From Trichoderma breve (taxonomy: Eukaryota; Ascomycota; Sordariomycetes; Hypocreales; Hypocreaceae), in assembly GCF_028502605.1 (NCBI RefSeq), contig NC_079235.1, forward strand, positions 2,108,001-2,172,000: DNA of 64,000 nt. The letters are read 5' to 3'. Each line of letters begins with the position of its first letter. Position 1 is the stretch's first letter. Below the pieces are notes generated by a model. That model had not been told where the DNA came from, searched no databases, and worked only from the letters and a program-made list of their open reading frames with translations. Below, piece after piece: positions 47,175-58,539 of this stretch. A program made the translations under genes and the position numbers.

Positions 47175-49948
47175 GGCACCCGGCTTGCTGCGTCGAGCAG
47201 AACCCGGCTCTCTATTTTCCTTTCCTTTCGTTTTCCTTTGCCCCCCTTTGTTCCTCTCTGTCTGGGGTGCGTGTATCGGCTTTTGCGTTGCACAAACCAG
47301 GCCGTCCTATGCGAAAAGCTGCCTGTTACACAAACAACAAGACAGGAATTGTATTGATTGTCTCGGATTGGGGCGAGGAGGGGAGAAGAAGAAGTAGAAG
47401 TAGAAGATATGTGGTGGAACAGATACAGGAAGGTATAGCCGGCTGATACGATGATGACGATGATGATGGTAAACGCGACGAAAGCTAAGAAGAAGAGAAG
47501 AAGAAGAAGAGAAGAAAGAAACAAAAAGAAGCCCTTGACGGGCCAGAAAGGGGAATTTGATGATAGCTTGATGAGTGAGTTGGAAGGATGACGGAAGCAC
47601 AAGCAAAAAGGAAGAAAGCGCGCCGAAAGGGGATGCCTCGAAGCTACGAAAGGCAACGCGGCATTGGAAAGGAAGGAAGGCTTTTTGCTTGTGTCTCTCT
47701 CGCTCTCTCTTTTTGTCGGGGTGACCCTTTTTTTTTGACCAACCTTGTCTTGCCTTGACTTGCGCCTACATGTTCTTTTGCAAGAGTATGGGCATTGCGT
47801 CAAGTGGAGTAATTGGGGAGGTTCCTTTAGGGGAGCGCCGACCTTTCAGGGAGTCGCGCGGTCGGATTTGCTTTGCTGGGCTGGGGGGGTTGGAAGTGGC
47901 GGGCTGTTGTTGATGTGGGGGAGGCGGTTGCCGGGGTAACGGGGAGAGGTGTGACCGGGGTGTATTGGTGGGCATGCAAGCATTTTGGGGTCTTGTGCAG
48001 TAGTACGTGGATTTTTACTTTGGCTGCTAGTGCTAGAGGCATCCATGGTGGCATGTACATGTGCGTAGGGACCTTTTTTTCTTACATTGACTCCAGATGG
48101 CTTCAGCTGTACTCGTACATACAAAGGTGCGTTTTGCTGTCTGTAGGTATCGACAGTATATACGAGTATTACACTACGGAGCACACTGCACTACAACTAC
48201 AGCTGTGCTAAGCTGTGCTAAGCTGCCCGTGCTCTTTTGGGGGGCGACTAGAACACTACAGTAGAACAAACGCGGAACCGGGGGCGGTGCTGCGCCGGGG
48301 CTGCGGGTGGGTTTTCCCTGGCGGCGTTTTTGGCGTTGCGGCGCGTGGCGGCCAGAGGTAGAGGGTGCGTAGGTGAGACATGCAGCAAGAAAGATGTGCC
48401 GGTTTCTGGGGAAAAGCAAAAAAAAAAAAAAGGGACGGTGACTTGTGCATGTGTTTTTCTCTTGGTGGTAGTGGTGGAGAGCTGAGCAAGTGAGGTCTTT
48501 TTTCCCTTGGAAACTTTGTTAAACATGTGGTGTGTGTGGATGGACCAGTCGGATGATGCGGTATGTCTTCCGTAGAGCCGTTTTGACTTCTACGCTGGTG
48601 GCATCTTTTTTTCTTTTTTGTTGCCTTTGGTGGGCTATGATGTACGTTGTGGACAGGGAAGTTTGAGAGAGAGGCTGGTGAAGAGGCTGGGAGGAGTGAA
48701 TATCCCTGCTTGGTGGTTTTTTGTCGAGGTGAGAGTCAAGGCTTTTTGTGAAGGGGGTTAGTACGTGTATAGTAAGTAATATAGACAACGAGAAGAAAAA
48801 GAAAAAGGAAGGATGAGGAAGGGAATTGGATGTGATTGTGACGAGATTGAGAGCTGCGTCTTTCGTCACATGGCGGGGGGCGCGGGCTGTGTTTATCTTG
48901 CGTCGAGTGAGGTGAGCGGGTGAGGTGAGTGCGATTGGTGAGAATGGCGTGCAGGAGGAATCGTGGCATGGCGATTGCAACGCGGTTGGTCAATTGACGG
49001 TCCAATGGGGAGTCTTTTGTTCGTTTTGAGGATGGATTGGACGGAGGGAACCTTGAGAGATGCATATGCGTCTATGTATGTACGTGTATATGTAAGTGAG
49101 TGCGTATGTATGTCTGTATGTTATATGTTACGGAGTAGCCTATGTTGTGCCGTATGTATGTGTGGCATGAGAGAGATAAGAGAGAGGGGGGCGGATACTC
49201 GGCGCTCGTCCGTGCAAGGAAGAAGGGAAAGCAAGGCATACATTACGAATGCCTGAGTCAAGTTTTGGGCGCACGTGTGAGTTATCATTCCTGGGTGAGC
49301 TGCAGGGGTGTGAAGGGGAAGACGAACAATGGGAGGATGGATTTGCGCGGTGCCAACAGGATATTGACGTTAATATTAAGAAACTTAGACAGAAGAGATG
49401 AACAGAGCAGAAAGGTTTGGGAGTAGAAGAAGCAAGAAAAGAGTGAATTTCCTACTATTTCGCATTGGTATCTAGAATGTAATGCCTTGACTCAGTCATA
49501 GTTATAACTGACATGTCACTGCGCTTCATGTACATGTACCTATGCCTCACGTCTCTACTGCAATCTGCATGCATGCAAGCAACAAACCAACAGCATAAAG
49601 TTGATTTACTCTAGGCAAGGGGTTTCAATCAGAAAGGATATATAGCACCACCACTACATCACCATTTAAATGCACCAAGACTCAAAATAAGATGGAATTA
49701 ATTTGTCAATTGCAGTCTATGCAGCCTGAGCAGATTTACCCAGGTAGGTAGGTGAATATGCCATAACCTCCATACATAATACACATGATCCCCCCCCCCC
49801 CCTCCAACTCATTGTCTTCTTTTTCAATCTTCCTTGTGTACAATCCCATATCCAGCGCGCGCAGTTCTTTCATTATACATCATACAAAAGAAAACAAAAA
49901 ATTCATCGCTAAACTGTTCTTCCTTCTGGTTCGCATCTTACTTTGCTT
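47175..49948. other. 2.8-kb region without recognisable gene
   Basis: Upstream DNA of the Rid1-like gene and 3' flank of the dioxygenase gene. It contains purine-rich GAA tracts (47380-47530), TATG/TGTA repeats (49060-49160), a TACGGAGTA word (49129-49137), and a 13-base C run at 49790-49802. The ORF at 47093-47803 on the minus strand is an extension of the Rid1 leader without domain content. Confidence 0.55.
49790..49802. repeat. Homopolymeric C13 run
   Basis: Uninterrupted C run about 150 bases past the dioxygenase stop codon; length may be unreliable in sequencing. Confidence 0.85.
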
Positions 49949-50990
49949 TTAAAACTGCTTGCCCTTGTATCCCTTGGGGGCCAGCACGACGTTGTACTCG
50001 AGATCCAGCTCGGCCTTGTCGTCGCCCTTGAGCGGCTTAAAGTCGATGATGAGGTCGTCCTTGACGGCGAAGACGGTGTCGGTGGCCAACCAGGGGTCGT
50101 CCTTGGGGTAGAGCTGGGTGGTGCAGCCCTTGTACTCGGGGTGGGTGACCTGATGGTGATGTTAGCCTCCGTATATATACTGATTTCTTTTTATATATCC
50201 AGGAAAGGAAAACTCACCATGATGTGAATGTGGGCAGGTCGCATGGGATGTCTGTCCATGAGCGACAGCAACTTATACGAAGGCCCATCGGTAGGCAGCG
50301 AATACGCCGTGGGATGGTAGCAGTAGAACCAATACTTGCCGTTCTCGTCGGCCTTGAACTTGCCGCGCAGGTTGTTGGGCGTCTGGTTCTCCGGGTCCTG
50401 GAAGTCGTACTTGCCGTTGGCGCTGGCTTGCCAGATGTCGAAGACGGCGTTGGGGATGGGCTTGCCGGTCAGCAGGTCGGTGATGGTGCCGTGCATGAGG
50501 GCGACGCGGCCCGAGGGGTTGGGATCCTGGATGATGGAGGCGCCGTTGTCGCGGAAGGGGGCGTTGGGGGACCAGAAGGGGCCGAGGATGGAGGACGAGG
50601 TCGGGTCGACGTCGCCCTCGGCCACGATTTTGTTGGCGATTTCATCCACGAGGCTGCGTATTGATGTGAGTTTATGGTGTTGTTGAACAAGAACAAGAGA
50701 ACTTACGACTCCAAACCAAGAACATCCGACACTCGGTGCGCCTCGTTGCGCGTCTTGGTCGAAATCTGGCCCACGGCGTTGATAAAGTGGACGCCCGTCA
50801 TCCACTCGTCCACCGTCAGCTCGACCTCGCGCGCAAAGTCGTGCAGGTGTCGCAGCAGGGAGCTCATGACCTCGCGGTTGCGCGGCGTCATGTTGGGGCC
50901 CATGGTGTCGATGACGCGCTGCGTGAAAGTCGGGTCGAAGCGGCTGCTTTGGCCGTTGGTGCCATTGGTAGTGGTGCCGTTGGTGGCCAT
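49949..50990 (-). CDS. Intradiol ring-cleavage dioxygenase (catechol/hydroxyquinol 1,2-dioxygenase type)
   Basis: Exons 50990-50707, 50653-50218 and 50149-49949, introns 53 and 68 bp; 306 residues, the usual size of fungal catechol dioxygenases. The N-terminal helical dimerisation domain ([20 protein letters not shown]) precedes the beta-sandwich with [35 protein letters not shown] and the four Fe(III) ligands: Tyr in NGKYD, Tyr in WFYCYHP, and two His in RPAHIHIMV (the last junction created by splicing). The enzyme opens catechol or hydroxyquinol to cis,cis-muconate or maleylacetate. It is divergent from the carboxymuconate cyclase gene 1.5 kb away, which suggests shared regulation in aromatic degradation. 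No signal peptide, so intracellular. Confidence 0.9.
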
Positions 50991-52468
50991 TTTGGTGGTG
51001 TTGATGGTTGATGAGAGGAAGAAGAGGTGTAGATGAGATGAGGTGAGGTTGAATCAATAAGATGTGATGAATGAAGTTGTTATATGCCAAGGTATCAAGA
51101 GAGTCTATCTTAGAAAGGATGAGTGAGGTGTGAAGAGATGGGGAGAGTAAGAGATGGACGGGAAATGGCATCCATCGAGAGATATATATAAGAGAACGAG
51201 CAGCTGCAAGTATATAGTTGCTCCGTAATAGTATCTGAATTAGTGTGTCTAATAGCTATAATACGACTAATCCATCCAAGCAGCATCTCCGTATTCATCC
51301 CACTTGATCTCACATGCCATCATCATCCCCCAGGCGGATAAAGGCTTTGTCTCTCTCCCAATCCCCCAATCCCGCGCCACCCCGTCGTCAGTGGACCCTA
51401 GCTTAAGACTGGGACCCCAAAACGACGGAAAGCATGTCCGGGAGCTGATGTCGGGACTCGTTATTAGCGAGCGAAACGAGGCGCGGGACAGCCGTAATGC
51501 ACTGTATCTCCTGGGTATTGCCGCAGGTTTGCTGCAGGGGTGGGTTGCATACTACATTACAGGTACCTGGATAGAATCATGTACAGAACATATCGCGACA
51601 TTTCTTTCTGCCTCTTTCTTCTCCCTCTCTTTGCTTCAGCTTTTCTAATTACTTTTACATGTAACTCATTTAGCAATTAATCTCTTCTCTATTACCGTCA
51701 TTCAACATATGTAAACTCAGCTAAACTCCCACTAATTCAACCATTAAATTCCCATCCCACTCCCTCCGGATTCCCCTTCCGGCCCCCTTCACGGCTACAT
51801 CCTTTATCTACCCGGCCCTGCCATTCCCATTCACCCCAATCAATTACCGAACCTACAAACCGGCGGCAAAAGCCCCTCACTTGCTTCCCCTCTAGCGCGT
51901 ATTCCCCCACATTTTCTTCTATGTAGCTCTTCTTTTTTTGCCCCGCGATTTTTTTGTTCTCCGGATCCAGCGCGCGGCAACCATCCAATGCCCGTGTTTC
52001 CAATACTAAGTCACTCGGACTTTTCTTTTTCTATGGTATGATTTTTTCGTTAATTACAATTCGGCGCCTCGGATATGGCGGCGCTAAGTTCATAGGAAGG
52101 GGATCACGGCACTAGCTTCGGGATTTTTGGGGGTTGTTGGAGTAGCAAGCCGATGATGATGCAGGCACCGGGGGTAAAAGAATATCCAGGAGATATTATT
52201 GACAAAGCAATTACATTACTATCCATTGATTGATACTACTACCGTGACAACCCCATTTGGGCTATTGATTCCAGTTGCCAGCTTCAAACGTCATGTGCAG
52301 ATGAAGCCATCACGCTCTCTTTTCTTTTGTCATCGTAATCTCGGCTCCTGCACACGGTTCTTCTTTCGCAATCCCACCTCCAGACTCTCAACCTCAGCTC
52401 ATCCTCGTCCCGCTCTCTCACACGTCGCAAACCACCAAGCTCGACAACACCATAGGAAATCGCCCAAG
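50991..52468. other. Divergent promoter region between dioxygenase and cmle
   Basis: 1.5 kb between two aromatic-catabolism genes read away from each other. No gene is seen; ORFs here are short and contradictory. It is the likely bidirectional regulatory region. Confidence 0.55.
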
Positions 52469-53717
52469 ATGCCGGTCCATCACCTCATGGTCGGCACGTG
52501 GACGCCTCCTGGCGCAATCTTCACTTTTGCATTCGACGACGAGGCTCTGACTCTCAAGCTCGTTGCGCGCACGGAGATTGCACAGGATGAGCCCATCTCG
52601 TGGATGGCCTTTGACGTCAGTACAGCTGTCAACCTTTATTATTCTTCACTTGAGTATACTGACAATAAGATTTTTGTACAATAGCATGAGAAGAAAGCCA
52701 TCTACGGTGCCGCCATGAAGAAGTGGTCCAGCTTCAAAGTCAATTCTCCCACCGACATTGTCCACCAAGCGTCTCACCCCATGCTTCACCACCGTACGTT
52801 CTCACATCTCATATAGCTACCTAAGCTATACGCAACTCATACCCTAAATATCCCATCATCTAACACAAAAACAAACAGCCCTCGCCGCATCCTCCGAAAC
52901 AAACACCCGCGCAATCTTCCTCCTCCCCGCCCGCAAACCCCCTTACGCAGTCTACTGCAACCCCTTCTACAAGCACGCCGGCCACGGCTCCGTCTTCACC
53001 ACCGACCCGACCTCCGGCGCCCTCACCAACAACGTCCAAAACTACGAGTACCAGCCCGACAGCGGCATCCACGGCATGGTCTTCGACCCGACCGAGACGT
53101 ACCTCTACTCCGCCGACCTCAAGGCCAACAAGCTCTGGGTCCACAAGAAGCTCGATGCCTCCTCTCCTGAGCTTCAACTCGTCGGCTCCGTCGACTGCCC
53201 CGACCCGCGCGACCACCCGCGCTGGGTCGCCATCCACCCCTCGGGATCCTACCTCTACGCCCTCATGGAAAAGGGCAACCGCATCTGCGAGTACCTCATC
53301 GACCCGGCCACTCACATGCCCGTCTTCACCCACCGCCACTACCCGCTCATCCCCCCCGGCATCCCCGACCGCTGGACCCAGTATCGCGCCGACGTCTGCG
53401 CCCTCTCACACTCGGGGAAGTACCTCTTCGCCTCGTCCCGCGCAAACAGCTTCGACCTGACGGGCTACGTCGCCGCCTTCAAGCTGGCCGACAGCGGCGC
53501 CATCGAGCGCCAGATTTGTCTGAATCCCACGCCCACCAGCGGCGGACACAGCAACGCCGTTGCGCCCAGCGACTGGTCCGACGAGTGGGTGGCCATTACC
53601 GACGACCAAGAGGGATGGCTGGAGATTTATCGGTGGCAGGACGAGTTCTTGGCGCGTGTTGCGAGAGTGCGTGTTCCGGAGCCGGGATTTGGCATGAATG
53701 CTATTTGGTATGATTAG
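52469..53717 (+). CDS. cmle: 3-carboxy-cis,cis-muconate cyclase (lactonising enzyme)
   Basis: Exons 52469-52615, 52685-52793 and 52879-53717; introns 69 and 85 bp; 364 residues. The product begins MPVHHLMVGTWTPPGAIFTF and runs through DEPISWMAFDHEKKAIYGAAMKKWSSF, VFDPTETYLYSADLKANKLW, DHPRWVAIHPSGSYLYALME and ends GFGMNAIWYD. This is the pattern of the Neurospora crassa enzyme, a seven-bladed beta-propeller with no relation to bacterial CMLE. It converts 3-carboxy-cis,cis-muconate to 3-carboxymuconolactone in the protocatechuate branch of the beta-ketoadipate pathway and also handles cis,cis-muconate. Length and ends match the known enzyme. It is the best-identified enzyme in the window. Confidence 0.96.
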
Positions 53718-54057
53718 ACATGACGAGAGAGAGATAAAGAAAAAGAAGGGTTGGACGATTCCAAAGGTAATAGAATAATAGAGTCCAGACCAAAGAAAGA
53801 AGAAGAAGAAAAGACGTAGAGCATATAAAAGAGACATGTAATATTGAAATAAAAGAGAACAAGGGCTTGTGTTCTCCGTGCCGATGAGCAGCATCCGAAC
53901 CCTTTCAAAACGCTAATATATAAATGAGACTGCACTTTTTGCGACCGGTGACCTGCATAACATTTTTGGTTCCCTCTGTGCCCTCTTTCTTTTGACATCA
54001 TCCATTCTCCATCGTATTTCCTCCTATTCCATGCACACTGGGAGTCCGCATTTCGTA
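53718..54057. other. Convergent 3' flanks
   Basis: Between cmle and the CNNM-type gene; purine-rich, no gene. Confidence 0.5.
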
Positions 54058-55962
54058 TCACCGCCGCTCGCTTGCACCGTTCTGGCCCTTGCCCAGTAAC
54101 GGCGTGTTTTCATTGTGCTCCTCCACGCTCTCTGTGTCGACACCAGCCACCTTTGCGTCAGGGGTCGTGGTTGTCACTACCGTCGTTCCCAAGCCCTGCT
54201 TGATCTTGAATACGCTTCCTCGCGTGCTGCTCAACGGGTTCGCCGCGCGGTTCGCAGGGCCAAGCTTCAGCTGCTGTCGCATCTCGTCGAGTGAAGCTTT
54301 CACAGGTACGGGGTTCTTCCCCATGCGACCGTCAGGTCCTGCTGAGTGTTGGCGCTTCATAAACACGGCAGTTTTGGGAGGCCGCTCAAGGTGGCCCGAG
54401 TCGCTCTTGTAGGAGCCGACTTCGACATCCTGACCTTCTACATGCTTATGGTTATGGTTGCTGGCATGGTCTGGCGTCTTCCTAACAGCCACACCCGCGC
54501 CTGGCACGTCGCTATGTCTACGGTGAGCTCGGGGAGCAGGGGTCAGACGCCGAATGGCCTTGTGTACATCGACGTAGACATCTGATTCGTCAACAATTTC
54601 CCTGCATATCTCGTGTCAGTAACCAAGAGTGCGCCGCAGATAGTCGGAAAAAAAGATAAGAACAGGGAAGGGGGGACAAGGGAAACAAAAGCCCCATCTA
54701 CTCTACTCACTCTCCGATAAGCTCTTCAATAACATCTTCCAAAGTGACGACACCAAGAGCACCGTGGTTAGAACCAGGGAATTCAGAGACCAGCACCATG
54801 TGCGATTTGCCTTCTTGGAAGAAGTTGATAATATCCAAACAGCTCGTCTCGGGGCGTGTTTCCACAACAGCTCCCAATTGCACGTCTCTAACCAGAATCC
54901 GGTCCTCGGGATCGTACGTAATGAGCGTCTTGACGAGAAGCATGCCTACAAAGTCGGTCGGCTTGCCGGAGCGGTAGATTGGAATTCTCGAGTATCCGGA
55001 AGAGAGTATCGTATCCATGGTAGCCTCATCCAAGACGTGGTCCTCGGCAAGAGTAAATACATCGTCCATGGGCGTCATGACTTCCGATATGGGCTTATCT
55101 TTGAGATCTAGGACGGCGGTGATGATGGTGACCTCATCCTGGTTCAATCGTTCCGATACTTCGCCAAGAGACTTGTGTAGCGTCACAAGCGTCTTGAGGC
55201 CGCTCTTCTTGTACAATGTGCCATGATCCTCTCCCAGAATCCAATCGAGCAGCTTCGCAGTGGGCCATGCTACAGGGCCCAAGAGGTACATGAGAATCAA
55301 GACGGGCGTGGACATGTATCCGCCAATAGGTAGGCCATATCTCACGCACACCGATTGAGGCACGATTTCGCCAAAGATGACTGCGGCCAAGGTCAGTCTT
55401 GGGAAACGCGGCAACGGAAGCAAACCAAAGATAAACGACAAGGATAGGCCAGGGGTGCTCACCGATAAGAATTGTACTACCCACAACAGCGGCAACACCG
55501 CCGCCCAAGAAGCGGTCCAGCACCACGGGAAGCGATTCGTTAACAATGACGTTGGCGAGCAGCAAGGTGACGAGCACCCAATGCTTTCCGCGGTTGAGCA
55601 GCGTGAGGACTCGTTTTGCGTTTTTGTGTTGCGGTTCGTTGGGGTCGCCGGATAGGACCTGGAGGTAAATGGAGTCTTGGCCCATCAATCTGCCGCAATG
55701 TCAGTTTCGCATGCCTCGGATATTTGAGTTGGGGACAAACATACGCGATAGTCAAGCCTGCAAAAGCACCGCCTAGGAGAACCAGCGTCATCGACGAGAC
55801 CGCCAGCACCCACACAGGAGTGTTTGTGTCATGGTGATCGGGCGCCGCCAAGGACGACACTGGCGCTGCTGAAGCCGTCAAGCAGAGACCGAGCACTCGC
55901 CCCAGGCCGAGAACAGCAGGGCGGAAGCTGGCAAGCCCTCCGGGTGCTCCTCTCCTCGGCAT
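54058..55962 (-). CDS. CNNM/Mam3-type DUF21-CBS membrane transporter
   Basis: Exons 55962-55745, 55689-55463, 55380-54711 and 54601-54058; introns 55, 82 and 109 bp; 552 residues. A cleavable-looking hydrophobic N-terminus is followed by a DUF21 membrane domain of about four helices ([38 protein letters not shown], and the [16 protein letters not shown] loop restored by splicing, a hallmark of the family). A CBS-pair follows ([63 protein letters not shown]). The C-terminal ~180 residues are disordered. Fungal Mam3 on the vacuole and animal CNNMs affect Mg2+/Mn2+ and other divalent-metal balance. Substrate here is inference. Confidence 0.93.
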
Positions 55963-56829
55963 AGCAGGATTAATCTTTGGCTGGCTCGGATCGAGTGATG
56001 AATGCGTAGACCGCCGGTATCGAGGCCGTCAAGTGTCCGACCAATTGTCCTAGAGAAGGCACGTTCGGTGTTGCGATTGAAAAAGAGGACCCGCAGTCAC
56101 TGGCTGCTGACGGTCGCGGGCGGACGATCGTAGCGTGCGATGTCGCCAGAAACGCGATGACGACGTCGAAGAGATGGAAGGAATCAATGACCGAGAAATA
56201 GAAGAAGCGGAAGAGTGAGAATGAAAAGAGAAGCTCGTCCGTTAGGGCCGATGTCGATGCCTCGGGGGGTTCCAAAGCCCTTGCGCAACCTCGCGAGGTT
56301 TCGAGATGAGAAAGTTTTGGTTCTGCCCAGGAAGAAAGGTCCAAGTTCGGAGCTCAAGCCAGACACAGCGCAACTCTCGGGAAGCTTTTGGACGCTCGAG
56401 CCCTGTGGGCCGCTGGAAGGTTAGCGGCCTCGGTGGAATCCAGTGGACCGTGCGCCAATGACGACTGGCCTGGTTCCTGCGCCAAAAGCGGCCCCACGCT
56501 CGGCAGTACGGCAGCAGGTGCTGTAGAGCGCACTACGGCCGATGTACACTGTACGTACCTGTCCATCAATGTGTACGCCCTCTAGACAGGTAGAGCTCAG
56601 TGTTTCTGGCTGGTTGAAACACACTCACTCCCCATTCCACTATCATAGCATTGTTTACAGCTGATTCAGAATGGGACCACTGAATAGAGTAGTATTTAAG
56701 CTATGCTTGATTCGTGCTGTTGCTCTCCAATGTCTCTCTCTGAACCAACCCAAAAGCAGCAATGCGAACGCCAAACTTGAGCTGAAGCCCCAGCCGTTAT
56801 ATCATCAATGGTTAATCGATAAGATACAA
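55963..56829. other. Intergenic upstream of CNNM-type gene / 3' flank of PGDH
   Basis: No coding signal beyond mutually overlapping short ORFs. Confidence 0.5.
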
Positions 56830-58539
56830 TCACAGCTGCACCAACACCACGTCCAGCACTCCCTCTGACCTACGCAATCCCTCCATCACTTCTTCATCTA
56901 CCGGCCTGTCTATTCCCAGAATCATCAAAGCCTCATTTCCCTTTCTCACCGCATCTGCTTCCACTTGCTTCGAGTCTTCGTCTAAGCTGGCGACCTGCAT
57001 GAACCTAATATTGATCCCGTGAGAGCCCAGCACCATGCCAACACCTCCAATCTTGCCCGGTTCATCATAATTGTGCAAGAAAATCATCGTCCCCTCAGGA
57101 GTAAACGTTGCATTAAACCGGTCCAGCTTGGAGATGTACAACCGTTTGCCCGAGGCGTATCCCTCAATGATTTGCTCTCCGCTGCCGTCCTCCGCGTGTG
57201 CTCTCAGTGTCACCAAGTTCGCATACGTCTGCTCGCCCGGCTGGTGCGAGTGCGTCTCGCTAATTTTGATGCCCCTTTCCTTGGCAATCAGCGTGGCGTT
57301 GACAATGTTGACGTGGGAATCGCTGAACGATGCGACCAAGCCCTTGACCAGCGCCGCGTACAGCGGCTTCGTGTTGGACATTCCCGCCAAGTCACCGTGA
57401 TAGATCAGCTCAAAGTTGCGGCCGCCGACCATCCCTCCTTTGGTCCGGACGAAATGTTGCGTGTAGAGACGCCCCATCTTCTCAATCAGTTGCACAAACG
57501 GCTGGAGCTTGCGATACTCCTCGGGCAGAATGATTGGTGCGTTGACGGCGCTGGTGGGAAGGCCGCCTCGTAAGATCTCGAGCACTTGTGTGCACACGTC
57601 TATTGATACGTTTTCCTGTGCTTCGACCGTAGAGGCTCCCAGGTGAGGCGTGGCCACAACTTTGGGATGCTTGGTTATCTGTCCAGCCGCCGAGTCTGGC
57701 TTTGGAGGTTCCGAAGTAAAGACGTCGATTCCTGCGCCAGCAATCCACCCTTCGTCGAGGGCCTTGACCAATGCTGCTTCATTGTATACACCTCCCCTTG
57801 CGACGTTGAGCACTCTTGCAGTCTTCTTCATCAACTTGAACTCTTCTTCGCCAACAAGATCGAGCGTCGTTGCCAACAGTGGTGTATGGATGGTGAGAAA
57901 GTCCACAACGGGTAGGATCTCCTTCAGGTTGGACGCCAAGTCAACACCCGCCTGACGTGCCATGTCTGGGTTTGCATAGGGATCGACCGCAATGACTTGC
58001 ATGCCAAGGCCCTTTGCCATTCGTGCCACATTCATCCCGACTTTGCCCAACCCAACAATGCCAAGGACCTTCCGTCCCACCTCGATACCGACGAGCTTGC
58101 TCCGTTCCCAACCGCCCTGCTTTAAGCTTCCATCTGCCCTGCCAATATGCCTAGCAGTAGCAAGCAGCAAGGCTATAGTATGCTCTGCAGCGGCGAGGAT
58201 GTTCCCCGAAGGCGAGTTGACGACGATGATGCCGCGCGAGGTTGCCGCTGGCACGTTGATGTTATCAACACCGACACCTGCCCTTGCCACCACGCGGAGC
58301 TTCTTGCCAGCAAGAAGAACTTCTTCCGTTACTTTGGTCTCGGACCGGACGATTAAACCATGGTACCCCGGAATCTGAGAAGTGAGTTCCTCCGGGGTCA
58401 TGCCCAGCCTGACATCCACATCAAAGTGCGGCTCCAGCATTGCCATGCCGTCTGGTGAAACCTTTTCTGGTATGAGGATACGAGGCCGGCCATCGGCAAC
58501 ACCTCTAGCGGCGCCATTGCTTGTTGCAATTGGGGTCAT
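56830..58539 (-). CDS. D-3-phosphoglycerate dehydrogenase, long form with ACT domain
   Basis: Single-exon gene, 569 residues. The N-terminal two thirds of the catalytic part carry the NAD loop LGIVGLGKVGMNVA, the substrate Arg in NVARGGVYNEAAL, the Glu in DVFTSEPP and catalytic His in ATPHLGAST. After it come an allosteric-substrate-binding-type region (about 330-470) and a C-terminal ACT-like domain (GKIGGVGMVLGSHGINIRFMQVA). This three-part plan of about 530-570 residues is that of type-I PGDH, common in bacteria, plants and animals; yeast Ser3/Ser33 are ~470 residues and lack the middle part. It makes phosphohydroxypyruvate, the first step of serine synthesis, and the ACT domain may allow serine feedback. 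No intron is needed anywhere. Confidence 0.93.
   Translation of the reverse strand: MTPIATSNGAARGVADGRPRILIPEKVSPDGMAMLEPHFDVDVRLGMTPEELTSQIPGYHGLIVRSETKVTEEVLLAGKKLRVVARAGVGVDNINVPAATSRGIIVVNSPSGNILAAAEHTIALLLATARHIGRADGSLKQGGWERSKLVGIEVGRKVLGIVGLGKVGMNVARMAKGLGMQVIAVDPYANPDMARQAGVDLASNLKEILPVVDFLTIHTPLLATTLDLVGEEEFKLMKKTARVLNVARGGVYNEAALVKALDEGWIAGAGIDVFTSEPPKPDSAAGQITKHPKVVATPHLGASTVEAQENVSIDVCTQVLEILRGGLPTSAVNAPIILPEEYRKLQPFVQLIEKMGRLYTQHFVRTKGGMVGGRNFELIYHGDLAGMSNTKPLYAALVKGLVASFSDSHVNIVNATLIAKERGIKISETHSHQPGEQTYANLVTLRAHAEDGSGEQIIEGYASGKRLYISKLDRFNATFTPEGTMIFLHNYDEPGKIGGVGMVLGSHGINIRFMQVASLDEDSKQVEADAVRKGNEALMILGIDRPVDEEVMEGLRRSEGVLDVVLVQL

Noticed and set aside
47093..47803. 236-codon minus-strand ORF upstream of the Rid1-like gene
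   Set aside because: It is in another frame than the gene, consists of leader DNA rich in GAA/TTC tracts and has no domain.
52860..53339. 159-codon antisense ORF over cmle
   Set aside because: Shadow of the GC3-rich cmle coding frame.
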